Of a stretch of 64,000 nt of DNA, positions 53,463-62,475 are shown one piece after another. Location: positions 1 through 64,000 of the forward strand of contig JASEFN010000001.1 in assembly GCA_030018355.1 (NCBI GenBank), in the 5' to 3' direction. The first letter of the stretch is position 1; every line of letters begins with the position of its first letter. This stretch comes from Caldisericia bacterium. Lineage in GTDB: Bacteria > Caldisericota > Caldisericia > B22-G15. The position numbers and the translations under genes are program-made. The notes under the pieces are model-generated. The model saw only the letters and a list, made by a program, of their open reading frames with translations. It did not search any database and was not told where the DNA came from.

Positions 53463-53476
53463 TTTAGATATAAAAA

Positions 53477-53875
53477 ATGCATGAATGGGCTTTAGCAGAA
53501 GCAGTAGTTGAATCATCATTAAACTTAATAAAAGAAAAAAAACTAGAAAAAGTTAATGAAATTTATATAAAAGTTGGAGAACTTCAAAATATTGATATTG
53601 AAATTTTTGATTTTGCCTTAAAAGAACTTATAAAACAAACTAATTTAGAAAATTCAAAGATAATTTATATAAATGAACCGGCTATATTAAAATGTAATTT
53701 GTGTGGAACTCAATGGAAATTTAAAGATAGTTTTGAAAAATTGAGTGATGAAGAAAAAGAAGCAATTCATTTTATCCCTGAAACTTTGCATATTTATATA
53801 AAGTGTCCAAATTGTTCAAGTTTTGATTTCGAAATTTTTAGTGGGAGAGGAGTTTTTTTAGAGGATATAAAATGA
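53477..53875 (+). CDS. hypA: Nickel chaperone HypA
   Basis: This 132-residue HypA starts MHEWALAEAVV with nickel-ligand His2. Its zinc site is CNLCGTQWKF and CPNCSS, separated by about 40 residues (longer than in Escherichia coli HypA but like the Thermococcus type). It carries nickel to the hydrogenase large subunit, helped by the following ATPase. It overlaps the next gene by 4 bases. Confidence 0.94.
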   Translation: MHEWALAEAVVESSLNLIKEKKLEKVNEIYIKVGELQNIDIEIFDFALKELIKQTNLENSKIIYINEPAILKCNLCGTQWKFKDSFEKLSDEEKEAIHFIPETLHIYIKCPNCSSFDFEIFSGRGVFLEDIK

Positions 53876-54612
53876 GTCTTGACCCAAGAGTTACCTATCT
53901 CGAAAAGAAATTAGATAGAATAAAAAGAGTTTGGGCAGTTGTAAGTGGAAAGGGAGGTGTAGGAAAAAGTACTATTGCATCAGTTATTTCACTGCTTTTA
54001 AAAGAAAAAGGGTTCAAGACAGGATTACTTGATTTAGATATTTATGGTCCATCTACTCATATCATTTTAGGAGTTAAAAATTTTAATCTAATTGAAGAAA
54101 AAGGCGTTCTTCCTCAAAATATAGATGGTTTAGAGTATCTTTCAATTTTATCTTTTACAAAAAATAAACCTTTTTCTTTAAGAGGAGATGAACTTACAGA
54201 AATTTTTCTTGAATTATTTACAATAACAAATTGGGGAGATCTTGATTTTTTAATAATTGACATGCCACCAGGACTTGGAGATACAACCTTAGACTTAATG
54301 AAATTTATCAAGAAAAGTGAATATTTACTTATATCAAATAGTTCAAGAGTTTCAATGGAAACTGTTTTAAAACTTTTTGAAATTTTAAAATATAACAATA
54401 AAAAAATTTTAGGTTTAATTGAAAATATGAAATTTTCTGATGATGAATTTGTTTTAAAAGAGTGTGAAAAAAGAGGTATAAATTATCTTGGAAGTTTAAA
54501 CTTTTATTTTGATTTAGATTATTTATATGGAAATGTTTATGGTATCATTAATTCAGATTTATCACTATTTTTATATAAAATTTTAGAGAGAATTTTAAAT
54601 CAAAACTTTTAA
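53872..54612 (+). CDS. Mrp/MinD-type ATPase acting as HypB (HypB-AT)
   Basis: This 246-residue deviant-Walker ATPase has SGKGGVGKST at residues 25-34, LLDLDIYGPSTH, PFSLRGDEL, LFTITNWGDLDFLIIDMPPG (split) and a C-terminal helical part. It is a Mrp/MinD family member, not the GTPase HypB. In Thermococcus kodakarensis an atypical Mrp/MinD protein (HypBAT) raises HypA nickel affinity. Several stretches here (DPR start, LRG, TITxWxxLD, IDMPPGLGD) resemble what is known of that protein. Location directly after hypA supports this role. Confidence 0.85.
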   Translation: MSLDPRVTYLEKKLDRIKRVWAVVSGKGGVGKSTIASVISLLLKEKGFKTGLLDLDIYGPSTHIILGVKNFNLIEEKGVLPQNIDGLEYLSILSFTKNKPFSLRGDELTEIFLELFTITNWGDLDFLIIDMPPGLGDTTLDLMKFIKKSEYLLISNSSRVSMETVLKLFEILKYNNKKILGLIENMKFSDDEFVLKECEKRGINYLGSLNFYFDLDYLYGNVYGIINSDLSLFLYKILERILNQNF

Positions 54613-54627
54613 AGAGAGAGGGTGATT

Positions 54628-56304
54628 ATGGAAAAGATTAAAATCAAAATTAATGACAATGAAGTTGAAGTAGAACAAGGAAAAACAATTCTTCAAGTCG
54701 CAAAAGAGTTGAATTTGCATATTCCTACCTTGTGTTATCTTGAACCTCTTTCACCTCAGGGAGCCTGTAGATTGTGTCTTGTTGAGGATAGGGGTAAACT
54801 TGTAACATCCTGCACCACTCCTGTTGCTCCAAATATGGATATTAAACTTGACACACCAAATGTTGTAAATTCAAGAAAATTGATTCTTCAACTTTTATTT
54901 ACAGAAAGAAACCACTATTGTATGTATTGTGAACAATCTGGTAATTGCGAACTTCAAAATTTGGGTTATGAGTTTGGTTTAGATCATTTTGAATTCTCTA
55001 CCTATGAGAAAAAATTTAGTATTGACAACTCACATGACTACATTATTATGGATCCAAATAGATGTGTCCTTTGTAGAAGATGTGTTAGAGCATGTTCAGA
55101 ACTTGCAGGTCATTTTGTTTTAGGAGAGATGAATAGAGGTATTGAAACTCTTATAATTGCAGATATGAATGTTCCTCTTGGAGAATCAAGTTGTACATCA
55201 TGTGGTTTGTGCGCACAAGTTTGTCCAACTGGAGCAATTGTTGATAAAAGAAGCGTTTATCTTGGAAAAGATGTTCAAACAGATATAATTTACTCAAACT
55301 GCAATGAATGTGCAGTAGGTTGTGGAACAAAAGTTTATAAAAAGAAAAACTCAAATTTCATTGTAAAAATTTATGGAGATATGGACTCAGAAATTAATGG
55401 CGGAGTTCTCTGCAAAATTGGAAGATTCTCTGCTCTATTTGATGAAAAGCCAAGAGTTATATCATCAAAAATTAAAGATGATTTTGGATTTAGAAAATTA
55501 GATTCAGATAAAATTATGAAATTAATCTCTGAAAAGATGGATGAACTGTATGTTTATGTTGATGGCTCACTTTTCAATGAAGAGTTAGAGTTAATCAAAA
55601 GTATTTTTAAAGACAAAGTTTACTCCCTATATCCAAACGAACCACAAATTCCATCAAATGTAACACTTAATGATCTAAAAAACGCAAATGAATTTATCGT
55701 TATTGGAGTTGATTTAAACAGAGAATTTGGAGTTATTGGATCTTTTGTAAAAAGAAAAGTTTTAGGTGGTGATGGGAAACTCGCAGTTTTTGATTCTAAT
55801 TTTAACTCTCTCGCACAAATTTCTCATTATACATTCAATTTAAATGAACTAAAAGATGGCCTTGAGAAATTAAAAGAATTTAAATCTCCTATTGTAATTT
55901 ATAAAGAGTTGCCTAAAGATATAATTGAAATTTTAAAAGGAAAGGAGAATTTAAAATACCTTTGGTTGCCACCTGAAACAAATTCAATTGGTTTAAACAA
56001 ATTGAACATAAAGCATGAGATAAAAAATTCAAAAACAATACTTTTCTTTGGAGAAAACATTGAAGCATTAAAGAATTTTGATAAAAATACATTTATAATT
56101 GCTTTTACTCCATATGAACCAGAAGATCTTTTAAGAAGAGCAAATGTTATTGTTGGAATATCTAATGGATTCGAAAGAGATGGAACATTTTATAATCTTG
56201 ATGGAAAACTCCTTAAAAAAGAAAAAATACTTTCTCCAAAATTTGAAACCCTTGATCTTAAAAAGTTTTTAAATGAATTTAAAAATGTAAGTTTAGTTAA
56301 ATGA
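54628..56304 (+). CDS. NuoG/HoxU-like iron-sulfur subunit of the hydrogenase
   Basis: It is about 558 residues. It has an N-terminal [2Fe-2S] ferredoxin domain (ACRLCLVED, SCTTPV), the NuoG His-Cys cluster (HYCMYCEQSGNCELQN), two [4Fe-4S] sites (CVLCRRCVRAC; CTSCGLCAQVCPTGA) and a further CNECAVGCGTK site. A shortened molybdopterin-like domain follows, ending near FYNLDGKLL. HoxU is only about 240 residues; the extra half resembles NuoG. It would relay electrons between HoxYH and an acceptor. The GTG at 54622 is an alternative start. Confidence 0.82.
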   Translation: MEKIKIKINDNEVEVEQGKTILQVAKELNLHIPTLCYLEPLSPQGACRLCLVEDRGKLVTSCTTPVAPNMDIKLDTPNVVNSRKLILQLLFTERNHYCMYCEQSGNCELQNLGYEFGLDHFEFSTYEKKFSIDNSHDYIIMDPNRCVLCRRCVRACSELAGHFVLGEMNRGIETLIIADMNVPLGESSCTSCGLCAQVCPTGAIVDKRSVYLGKDVQTDIIYSNCNECAVGCGTKVYKKKNSNFIVKIYGDMDSEINGGVLCKIGRFSALFDEKPRVISSKIKDDFGFRKLDSDKIMKLISEKMDELYVYVDGSLFNEELELIKSIFKDKVYSLYPNEPQIPSNVTLNDLKNANEFIVIGVDLNREFGVIGSFVKRKVLGGDGKLAVFDSNFNSLAQISHYTFNLNELKDGLEKLKEFKSPIVIYKELPKDIIEILKGKENLKYLWLPPETNSIGLNKLNIKHEIKNSKTILFFGENIEALKNFDKNTFIIAFTPYEPEDLLRRANVIVGISNGFERDGTFYNLDGKLLKKEKILSPKFETLDLKKFLNEFKNVSLVK

Positions 56305-56312
56305 GGTGAGAG

Positions 56313-56855
56313 ATGAAAAAAATAAAAGTTGCATCAATTTGGTGTGAGAGTTGTTCAGGGTGTCACATGTCTATTCTTGATATGGATGAGAGATTGGTTG
56401 AGTTAATAAATAAAGGACTTGAACTAAATGCAACACCAATCACAGATCTTAAAGTTCCAGATGATGATACAGATATTGGAATAATTGAAGGTGCAGTTGC
56501 AACAGATCACCATGAAGAGGAAGTTAAAATGATGAGAGAGAAGTGCAAGTTTATAGTTGCAATCGGAGATTGTGCAGTTTTTGGAGGAATTGTTACCATG
56601 AGAAATTATGTTCCTCTCAATGAACTTCTTAAAAGAGGTTATATTGAAACAGAAAGTACAGTTGATGGAAAAATTCCAACATCTCCTGAACTTGGAAAAC
56701 ATCTACCAAAAGTTAAAGCAGTTAATGAAGTTATTAAAGTTGACTACTATATTCCAGGATGTCCACCATCTGCAGATGCAATTTATCATGTATTAAAAGA
56801 AATTTTAGAGGGTAAAACACCTGTTTTAACAGGTGAACTACTAAAATATGAGTGA
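56313..56855 (+). CDS. hoxY: [NiFe] hydrogenase small subunit HoxY-like
   Basis: This 180-residue subunit is short, like group 3 HoxY/SHdelta. The proximal cluster is held by CESCSGCH (Cys11, Cys14/17), GDCAVFGG and PGCPPSADAIYHVL. No twin-arginine signal is present, so the enzyme is cytoplasmic. GAVATDHHEEEVKMM is the family's conserved middle. A TGAGGTGAG site precedes the ATG. Confidence 0.9.
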   Translation: MKKIKVASIWCESCSGCHMSILDMDERLVELINKGLELNATPITDLKVPDDDTDIGIIEGAVATDHHEEEVKMMREKCKFIVAIGDCAVFGGIVTMRNYVPLNELLKRGYIETESTVDGKIPTSPELGKHLPKVKAVNEVIKVDYYIPGCPPSADAIYHVLKEILEGKTPVLTGELLKYE

Positions 56856-56867
56856 TGAGGTGAGATT

Positions 56868-58295
56868 ATGGATAAGAAAAAAATAACAATAAGTCCTGTA
56901 ACAAGAATTGAAGGACATGCAAGAGTAACAATATTTTTAAATGATGATGGGAAAGTGGATGAGGCATATCTTCATATAGACCAATTTAGAGGATTTGAAA
57001 AGTTTTCTGAAGGTCGTTATTTTGCAGAAATGCCAGTTATTACCCCAAGAATTTGTGGAATATGTCCAATAAGCCACCACCTTGCATCTGCAAAAGCAAC
57101 TGATGATATTTTAGGAGTTGAAATTCCTAAAGTTGCAAAACTTTTAAGAGAATTAATTCATATGGGTCAAATAATTCAATCACACTCAATGCACTTTTTT
57201 GAACTCGCAGGTCCAGATCTAATTTTAGGTTGGGATGCTGATCCAAGAATAAGAAATGTTGTTGGTTTAATTCAAGCAAATCCTGAACTTGCTCTTAAGG
57301 CTGTTAAATTAAGAAAATATGGTCAAAGAATAATTGAACTGGTTGCTGGAAGAAGAATACATCCAACATTTGCAATTCCAGGAGGAGTTAATCAAGCACT
57401 TTCAGAAGAGGCAAGAGACGAAATTTTATCAGGAATTGATGAGATGATCTCTTATATTCAAGAGGGAATAAAAATTGCACTTGATTTCATTGAGAAAAAT
57501 AAAGAACTTTGTGATAAATTTGCTTCATTTCCAAGTGGATATATGGGTCTTGTTAAAGAAGATGGATCTTTAGAATTATATGATGGAAAAATTAGATTTA
57601 TGGATAAGTTTGGAAATGTTGTAAAGGAGTTTAAAGAGAAATATTACTTAAAATATATTGGAGAAAGAGTCGAAGATTGGAGTTACCTTAAATTCCCATA
57701 TTATAAACCCTTTGGATGGCCAGAAGGAGTCTATAGAGTTGGACCATTGGGAAGATTAAATGCTTCTGATAAAATATCAACTCCACTAGCAAATGAAGAG
57801 TTTAAGAAATATAAAGAAATGGATAATGGTAAACCAGTTGAAGGTTCAATTTACTATCATTATGCAAGATTAATTGAAACAATTTATGCACTTGAAAGAG
57901 CAAGAGAAATTTTAGAAGATCCAGAAGTGATGTCGAAAGACACATTTGTTACTGGAAAACCAACAAATGAGGAAGGAATAGGAGTTGTTGAGGCACCACG
58001 TGGAACACTTATTCACCACTATTGGGTTGATGAAAAAGGAACAATTGAAAAAGTAAATCTTATTGTTTCAACAGGACACAACAACTGGGCAATGAGTAAA
58101 GCAGTTGAACTTGTTGCAAAAGGTTTTATTGATGGTAAAAATTTAACTGAAGGAATGTTAAATAGAGTTGAAGGTGCAATTAGATGTTATGATCCATGTT
58201 TATCTTGCTCTACTCATGCAATAGGAAAAATGCCAATTGTTATTGAACTTTATGATAGTAAAGGAAATTTAATAAATTTTGTTAAAAGAGACTAA
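56868..58295 (+). CDS. hoxH: [NiFe] hydrogenase large subunit HoxH-like
   Basis: This 475-residue subunit has the N-terminal nickel pair RICGICPISHH (Cys63, Cys66) and the C-terminal pair DPCLSCSTH (Cys444, Cys447, His450). A 25-residue C-terminal extension after His450 (AIGKMPIV...) should be removed by the maturation protease after nickel insertion. The length and motifs fit group 3 cytoplasmic bidirectional hydrogenases (3b-3d). It overlaps the protease gene by 17 bases. Confidence 0.93.
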   Translation: MDKKKITISPVTRIEGHARVTIFLNDDGKVDEAYLHIDQFRGFEKFSEGRYFAEMPVITPRICGICPISHHLASAKATDDILGVEIPKVAKLLRELIHMGQIIQSHSMHFFELAGPDLILGWDADPRIRNVVGLIQANPELALKAVKLRKYGQRIIELVAGRRIHPTFAIPGGVNQALSEEARDEILSGIDEMISYIQEGIKIALDFIEKNKELCDKFASFPSGYMGLVKEDGSLELYDGKIRFMDKFGNVVKEFKEKYYLKYIGERVEDWSYLKFPYYKPFGWPEGVYRVGPLGRLNASDKISTPLANEEFKKYKEMDNGKPVEGSIYYHYARLIETIYALERAREILEDPEVMSKDTFVTGKPTNEEGIGVVEAPRGTLIHHYWVDEKGTIEKVNLIVSTGHNNWAMSKAVELVAKGFIDGKNLTEGMLNRVEGAIRCYDPCLSCSTHAIGKMPIVIELYDSKGNLINFVKRD

Positions 58296-58722
58296 AAGAG
58301 TAATTTTAGTCGGATTTGGAAACGAATTTAGGAGAGATGACAGTTTAGGAATAAGGCTCCTGGACCTTATAGAAGATGAGAGAGTAGAAAAAATTAAGGT
58401 TCAGGAGCTTTCATATTCTATAATTGATGAGATAAAAGATTTTGACATTGTAATTTTCATTGATGCAAGCATTGAAGGGAATGATATAAATTTTAAAAAA
58501 ATAGAAAAAAAAGAAAAATTTTCTCCATTAACACATCATATACCTCCGGAAGAACTTTTAATTTGGGCAGAATTTATAAATAAAAAAAAGTATGATTTTT
58601 ATGTTTTATCAATAAGGGGTTATGATTTTGATTTTGGTGAAGAGTTATCGGAGAATGCAAAAAAAAATTTACAAAAAGGAGTCATATTTTTAAAAAATTT
58701 CTTAAAAAGTTTAAACATTTAA
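58279..58722 (+). CDS. Hydrogenase maturation endopeptidase (HycI/HoxW family)
   Basis: This 147-residue protease has VGFGNEFRRDDSLGIRLLDLIED with the nickel-sensing Asp/Glu residues, IFIDASIEG (second acidic ligand) and PLTHHIPPEELL (His ligand). It removes the C-terminal extension of HoxH. The TTG start lies within the end of hoxH. Confidence 0.9.
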   Translation: MLKETKRVILVGFGNEFRRDDSLGIRLLDLIEDERVEKIKVQELSYSIIDEIKDFDIVIFIDASIEGNDINFKKIEKKEKFSPLTHHIPPEELLIWAEFINKKKYDFYVLSIRGYDFDFGEELSENAKKNLQKGVIFLKNFLKSLNI

Positions 58723-58819
58723 TTTTAATAGATCCAAATCTTAAATATTAGATAAAATTAATTTAAGAAGATTTAGATTTATAATTTATTTGATTTAATT
58801 CTTTTTTTGGAGGATTTAG

Positions 58820-61183
58820 ATGATTAATAAAATTAATGATTATTTTAAAGCGTGTTGTTATATAGCAGCAGGAATGATATACCTTCAGGATAATCCTCTT
58901 CTAAAGGAGCCATTAAGAAAAGAACATATTAAAAATAGATTACTTGGACATTGGGGAGCAAGTCCAGGTTTAAGTTTTGTTTATGTTCACTCAAATAGAG
59001 TCATTAATAAATATGAGATAAATGCTATCTTCATTCCAGGGCCTGGTCATGGCGCACCTGGTGTAATTGCGCCAGTTTATCTTGAGGGAACCTTAAGTGA
59101 AATTTATTCTGAATTTAGTCAAGATGAAAGAGGTCTTAAAAACCTATTTAAAGCATTTTCTTTTCCAGGAGGCTTCGGTAGCCATTGCACACCAGAACTT
59201 CCGGGATCAATTCAAGAGGGTGGAGAGTTAGGATATTCACTCTCACATGCATTTGGCGCAGTATTTGATAATAAAGATCTTATCGCTATAACTGTTGTTG
59301 GTGATGGAGAAGCAGAAACAGGGCCTCTTGCAACTTCATGGCATTCAAATAAATTTTTAAATCCAGTTACAGATGGAATGGTTTTACCAGTTTTACTTTT
59401 AAATGGTTATAAAATAAATAATCCAACTGTTTTATCAAGAATTGAAAATGAAGAACTTTTGTCTTTATTCAAAGGTTATGGATATGAACCTATTTTAGTG
59501 GAAGGAGTAGAAATATTAGATCTTCATGAAAAAATGATTAAAGCAATGGACTATTCAATTGAAAAAATTTTTTCAATTTGGGATTCAACAAGAAAAAGTG
59601 GAAATCCTAAAAGATATCCATATCCTATGATAATTTTAAAAATTCCTAAAGGTATTACTGCTCCAAAAAAATATAGAAACTACTTTATTGAAGGGTATTG
59701 GAGATCACATCAAGTTCCATTCCAAGACGCAAAAGAAAATGAAGAAAGTTTAAAAAAGTTAGAAGAGTGGCTTTTAAGTTATGAACCAAATAAATTATTT
59801 GATGAGAAGGGATCTTTAAGAGAAGATTTAAAAGAGTTATCACCAAAAGGAAACAAAAGAATGAGTGCAAATCCGATTACAAATTGTGGATTAATTCGAA
59901 AAAGTTTAATTTTACCAGAAGTTTATAATTTTAAAGTTGATGTAAAAGAAAGGGTTAAAGACACATTTGAAAATACAAAACCTCTTGGTTTATTTTTAAA
60001 AGAGGTGATAAATTTAAATAGAAATAATTTTAGAGTTTTTGGACCAGATGAAACAAAATCAAATAGGTTAGATGCAACTTTTGAATTTGGAAAAGTTTGG
60101 ATGGCAAAAACTCTTCCAGAAGATTTAGATGAAGGATATCTTTCACCTTATGGTAGAGTTATGGAATATCTTTCAGAACACACTATTGAGGGATGGCTTG
60201 AAGGATATCTTTTAACAGGAAGACATGGTTTTTTAAACACTTACGAAGGTTTCTCTCAAATTATCTCTTCTATGGTTAATCAATTTGGCAAGTGGATTGA
60301 TATATCAACTGATGTATCTTGGAGGGCACCAATTTCATCTTTAAATTTACTCCTAACATCTGTTGTTTGGAGGCAGGATCATAATGGTTTTACTCATCAA
60401 GATCCAGGATTTATAAATTCAATTGTGGATAAATGGCCAAATGTTGTGAGAGTTTATTTTCCACCAGATGCAAACACTCTTTTATGGGTTGTATGGCATG
60501 CACTTCAAACAACAAACAGAATTAATATTATAGTTATTGATAAACAAAAACACCCTCAATATCTTACAATTGATGAAGCAAAAAAACATGCAACAAAAGG
60601 TATTGGAATTTGGGATTTTGCATCAACTTATCCAAATGAAGAACCAGATGTTTGCATTGCAAGTTGTGGTGATATACCTACAAAAGAGGCAATATACGCA
60701 GTAAATATTTTAAAAGAGAATTTTAAAGATTTAAAAATTAGATTTATTAATGTTTTAAATCTTTTTACTCTAACCCCTAATTCAGAACATCCAGATGGAC
60801 TAAGTGATAAAGAGTTCGACTCATATTTTACAAAAGATAAGCCAATAATTTTTAATTTTCACGGTTATCCATGGTTAATTCATAGGTTAACTTATAGAAG
60901 AACAAATCACAAGAATCTACATGTAAGAGGATATAGAGAAAATAGAAAAATTGGAATTGACTCATCATATCTTGCCTCATTTCTAAAAGGAAGAGGAGGA
61001 ATTACAACTCCACTTCAACTTGCAATTTTAAATCAAATAGATAGATATAGTATCGCAATTGATGTTATTGAGAGAGTAGAAAAAATTAGGGAAAAGGGTG
61101 CAAATTTAAAAGACAAATTAAAAGACATGCAAATAGAAGCACTTGATTATGCATATAAAAATGGAATAGATAAAGAGAGTTAA
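58820..61183 (+). CDS. xfp: Xylulose-5-phosphate/fructose-6-phosphate phosphoketolase
   Basis: This 787-residue TPP enzyme has phosphoketolase motifs GPGHGAPGVIAPVYLEG, SFPGGFGSHCTPELPGSIQEGGELGYS (split), GDGEAETGPLATSWHSNK for TPP binding and YEGFSQIISSMVNQ. It splits xylulose-5-phosphate (or fructose-6-phosphate) with phosphate into acetyl phosphate and glyceraldehyde-3-phosphate (or erythrose-4-phosphate). GGAGG precedes the ATG. It is a separate unit after the hydrogenase genes, and the 3' end overlaps the next gene by 4 bases. Confidence 0.96.
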   Translation: MINKINDYFKACCYIAAGMIYLQDNPLLKEPLRKEHIKNRLLGHWGASPGLSFVYVHSNRVINKYEINAIFIPGPGHGAPGVIAPVYLEGTLSEIYSEFSQDERGLKNLFKAFSFPGGFGSHCTPELPGSIQEGGELGYSLSHAFGAVFDNKDLIAITVVGDGEAETGPLATSWHSNKFLNPVTDGMVLPVLLLNGYKINNPTVLSRIENEELLSLFKGYGYEPILVEGVEILDLHEKMIKAMDYSIEKIFSIWDSTRKSGNPKRYPYPMIILKIPKGITAPKKYRNYFIEGYWRSHQVPFQDAKENEESLKKLEEWLLSYEPNKLFDEKGSLREDLKELSPKGNKRMSANPITNCGLIRKSLILPEVYNFKVDVKERVKDTFENTKPLGLFLKEVINLNRNNFRVFGPDETKSNRLDATFEFGKVWMAKTLPEDLDEGYLSPYGRVMEYLSEHTIEGWLEGYLLTGRHGFLNTYEGFSQIISSMVNQFGKWIDISTDVSWRAPISSLNLLLTSVVWRQDHNGFTHQDPGFINSIVDKWPNVVRVYFPPDANTLLWVVWHALQTTNRINIIVIDKQKHPQYLTIDEAKKHATKGIGIWDFASTYPNEEPDVCIASCGDIPTKEAIYAVNILKENFKDLKIRFINVLNLFTLTPNSEHPDGLSDKEFDSYFTKDKPIIFNFHGYPWLIHRLTYRRTNHKNLHVRGYRENRKIGIDSSYLASFLKGRGGITTPLQLAILNQIDRYSIAIDVIERVEKIREKGANLKDKLKDMQIEALDYAYKNGIDKES

Positions 61184-62475
61184 AAAATAATTGAATCAAA
61201 ATTTTCTTGAAGTTCTTTTTTGTTGAATAAACCTTTTATATCAACAATTAAAGCATCTTTTTTTATAAAGTTTTTTAAATCTTCTATTTTTAAATTTTCA
61301 TAATCTTTTTGAATTACACTTATTACAACAACATCTGCATCTTTAATTGCTAAATTTAAATCACTTATTTTTTCTTTTAGATCAATTTCAACCATATTAT
61401 CATAAGCAACTATCTCTTTGAAATATTTTTTTGAAATTTTTAAAAATTTTAAAGATGGACTCTCTCTTGTATCTTTTGAATAATCTTTCATTGCAAGACC
61501 AATAAGAGCAAGTTTTGAATTTTTAGGATCTTTTCCTTTTTTATTTAATTTATCAATAATCAATTTTAAAACTCTTTTTGGCATATTATCATTTATTTTT
61601 CTTCCTAATTCAAAAATAGAAAGGTCTTTTTTATTTATTTTTACGCTCTCTTTTAAATAGTAATAAGCATAAGGTAGGCAATGACCTCCAACTCCAAGTC
61701 CAGGAGAAAGAAGACTTTTCACTCTTTTATGAGTTTTTGCAGCCTCAATAACTTCATTTGGAATTATATCCATATTTAATAAAATATTTGCTAAAGAATT
61801 TACCATAGCAATATTTAAATCTCTTTGAAGATTTTCAATTATTTTTGATGCTTCTGCAATTTCAACTTTGTTAACAATATGATATTCTCCATTAAAGTTT
61901 GACTTAAAGAAATTAAGGGTTTTTTCAATGCTCTTTTCTCCTATACCACCAATCAATGTTGTCATATTAATTAATTCCTCAAACGCTTTTCCTTCTGCCA
62001 TTCTTTCAGGAACATAAGATAAATAAAAATCTTTCTCAACTTTTAATCCAGAATAACCTTCAAGAAGGGGTAAAACCAATTTTCTTGTTGTGCCTATTGG
62101 AACTGTGCTTCTTAAAATAATAAGAGTATCCTTTTTTAAATTTTTCCCAATATTTTCAATTCCATTAATTAAAAAATCATAATTAATCTCTTTGTTTCTT
62201 TTTAAAGGAAGAGGAATTGTTATCATAATAATTTCAGAATTTAATATTGCTTCTTTAAAATCTATTGTTGGAATAAAATTTCCTTTTTTAATTTCATCTA
62301 AAACTATCTCATCAATGCTTTTATCATTATAAAATTCAAAAAGTGAAGTTTTTCCAGATTTTATATCTTCAATTCTTTTCTTATTTATATCAACTCCATA
62401 TACTTTAAGACCCTTCATACTTAAAATAAGCGAGAGTGGAAGACCAACAGCGCCAAGACCAAAAACAGAAATCAT
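61180..62475 (-). CDS. Nucleotide-sugar dehydrogenase (UDP-sugar 6-dehydrogenase family, WecC-like)
   Basis: This 431-residue NAD enzyme has GLGAVGLPLSLILS near residue 6, PERMAEGKAFEEL, catalytic Cys in GVGGHCLPYAYYYL and the C-terminal NAD/sugar domain (LIGLAMKDYSKDTRESPSLK). It oxidises a UDP-hexose or UDP-N-acetylhexosamine to the uronate; the GGHCLP form suits the UDP-ManNAc/GlcNAc group. It overlaps the glycosyltransferase gene by one base. Confidence 0.9.
   Translation of the reverse strand: MISVFGLGAVGLPLSLILSMKGLKVYGVDINKKRIEDIKSGKTSLFEFYNDKSIDEIVLDEIKKGNFIPTIDFKEAILNSEIIMITIPLPLKRNKEINYDFLINGIENIGKNLKKDTLIILRSTVPIGTTRKLVLPLLEGYSGLKVEKDFYLSYVPERMAEGKAFEELINMTTLIGGIGEKSIEKTLNFFKSNFNGEYHIVNKVEIAEASKIIENLQRDLNIAMVNSLANILLNMDIIPNEVIEAAKTHKRVKSLLSPGLGVGGHCLPYAYYYLKESVKINKKDLSIFELGRKINDNMPKRVLKLIIDKLNKKGKDPKNSKLALIGLAMKDYSKDTRESPSLKFLKISKKYFKEIVAYDNMVEIDLKEKISDLNLAIKDADVVVISVIQKDYENLKIEDLKNFIKKDALIVDIKGLFNKKELQENFDSIIF

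Noticed and set aside
53872-54612. Ordinary HypB GTPase after hypA
   Set aside because: The protein has the deviant Walker A SGKGGVGKST and IDMPPGLGD of Mrp/MinD ATPases and lacks the HypB His-rich/CxxC nickel motifs, so it was called HypB-AT.
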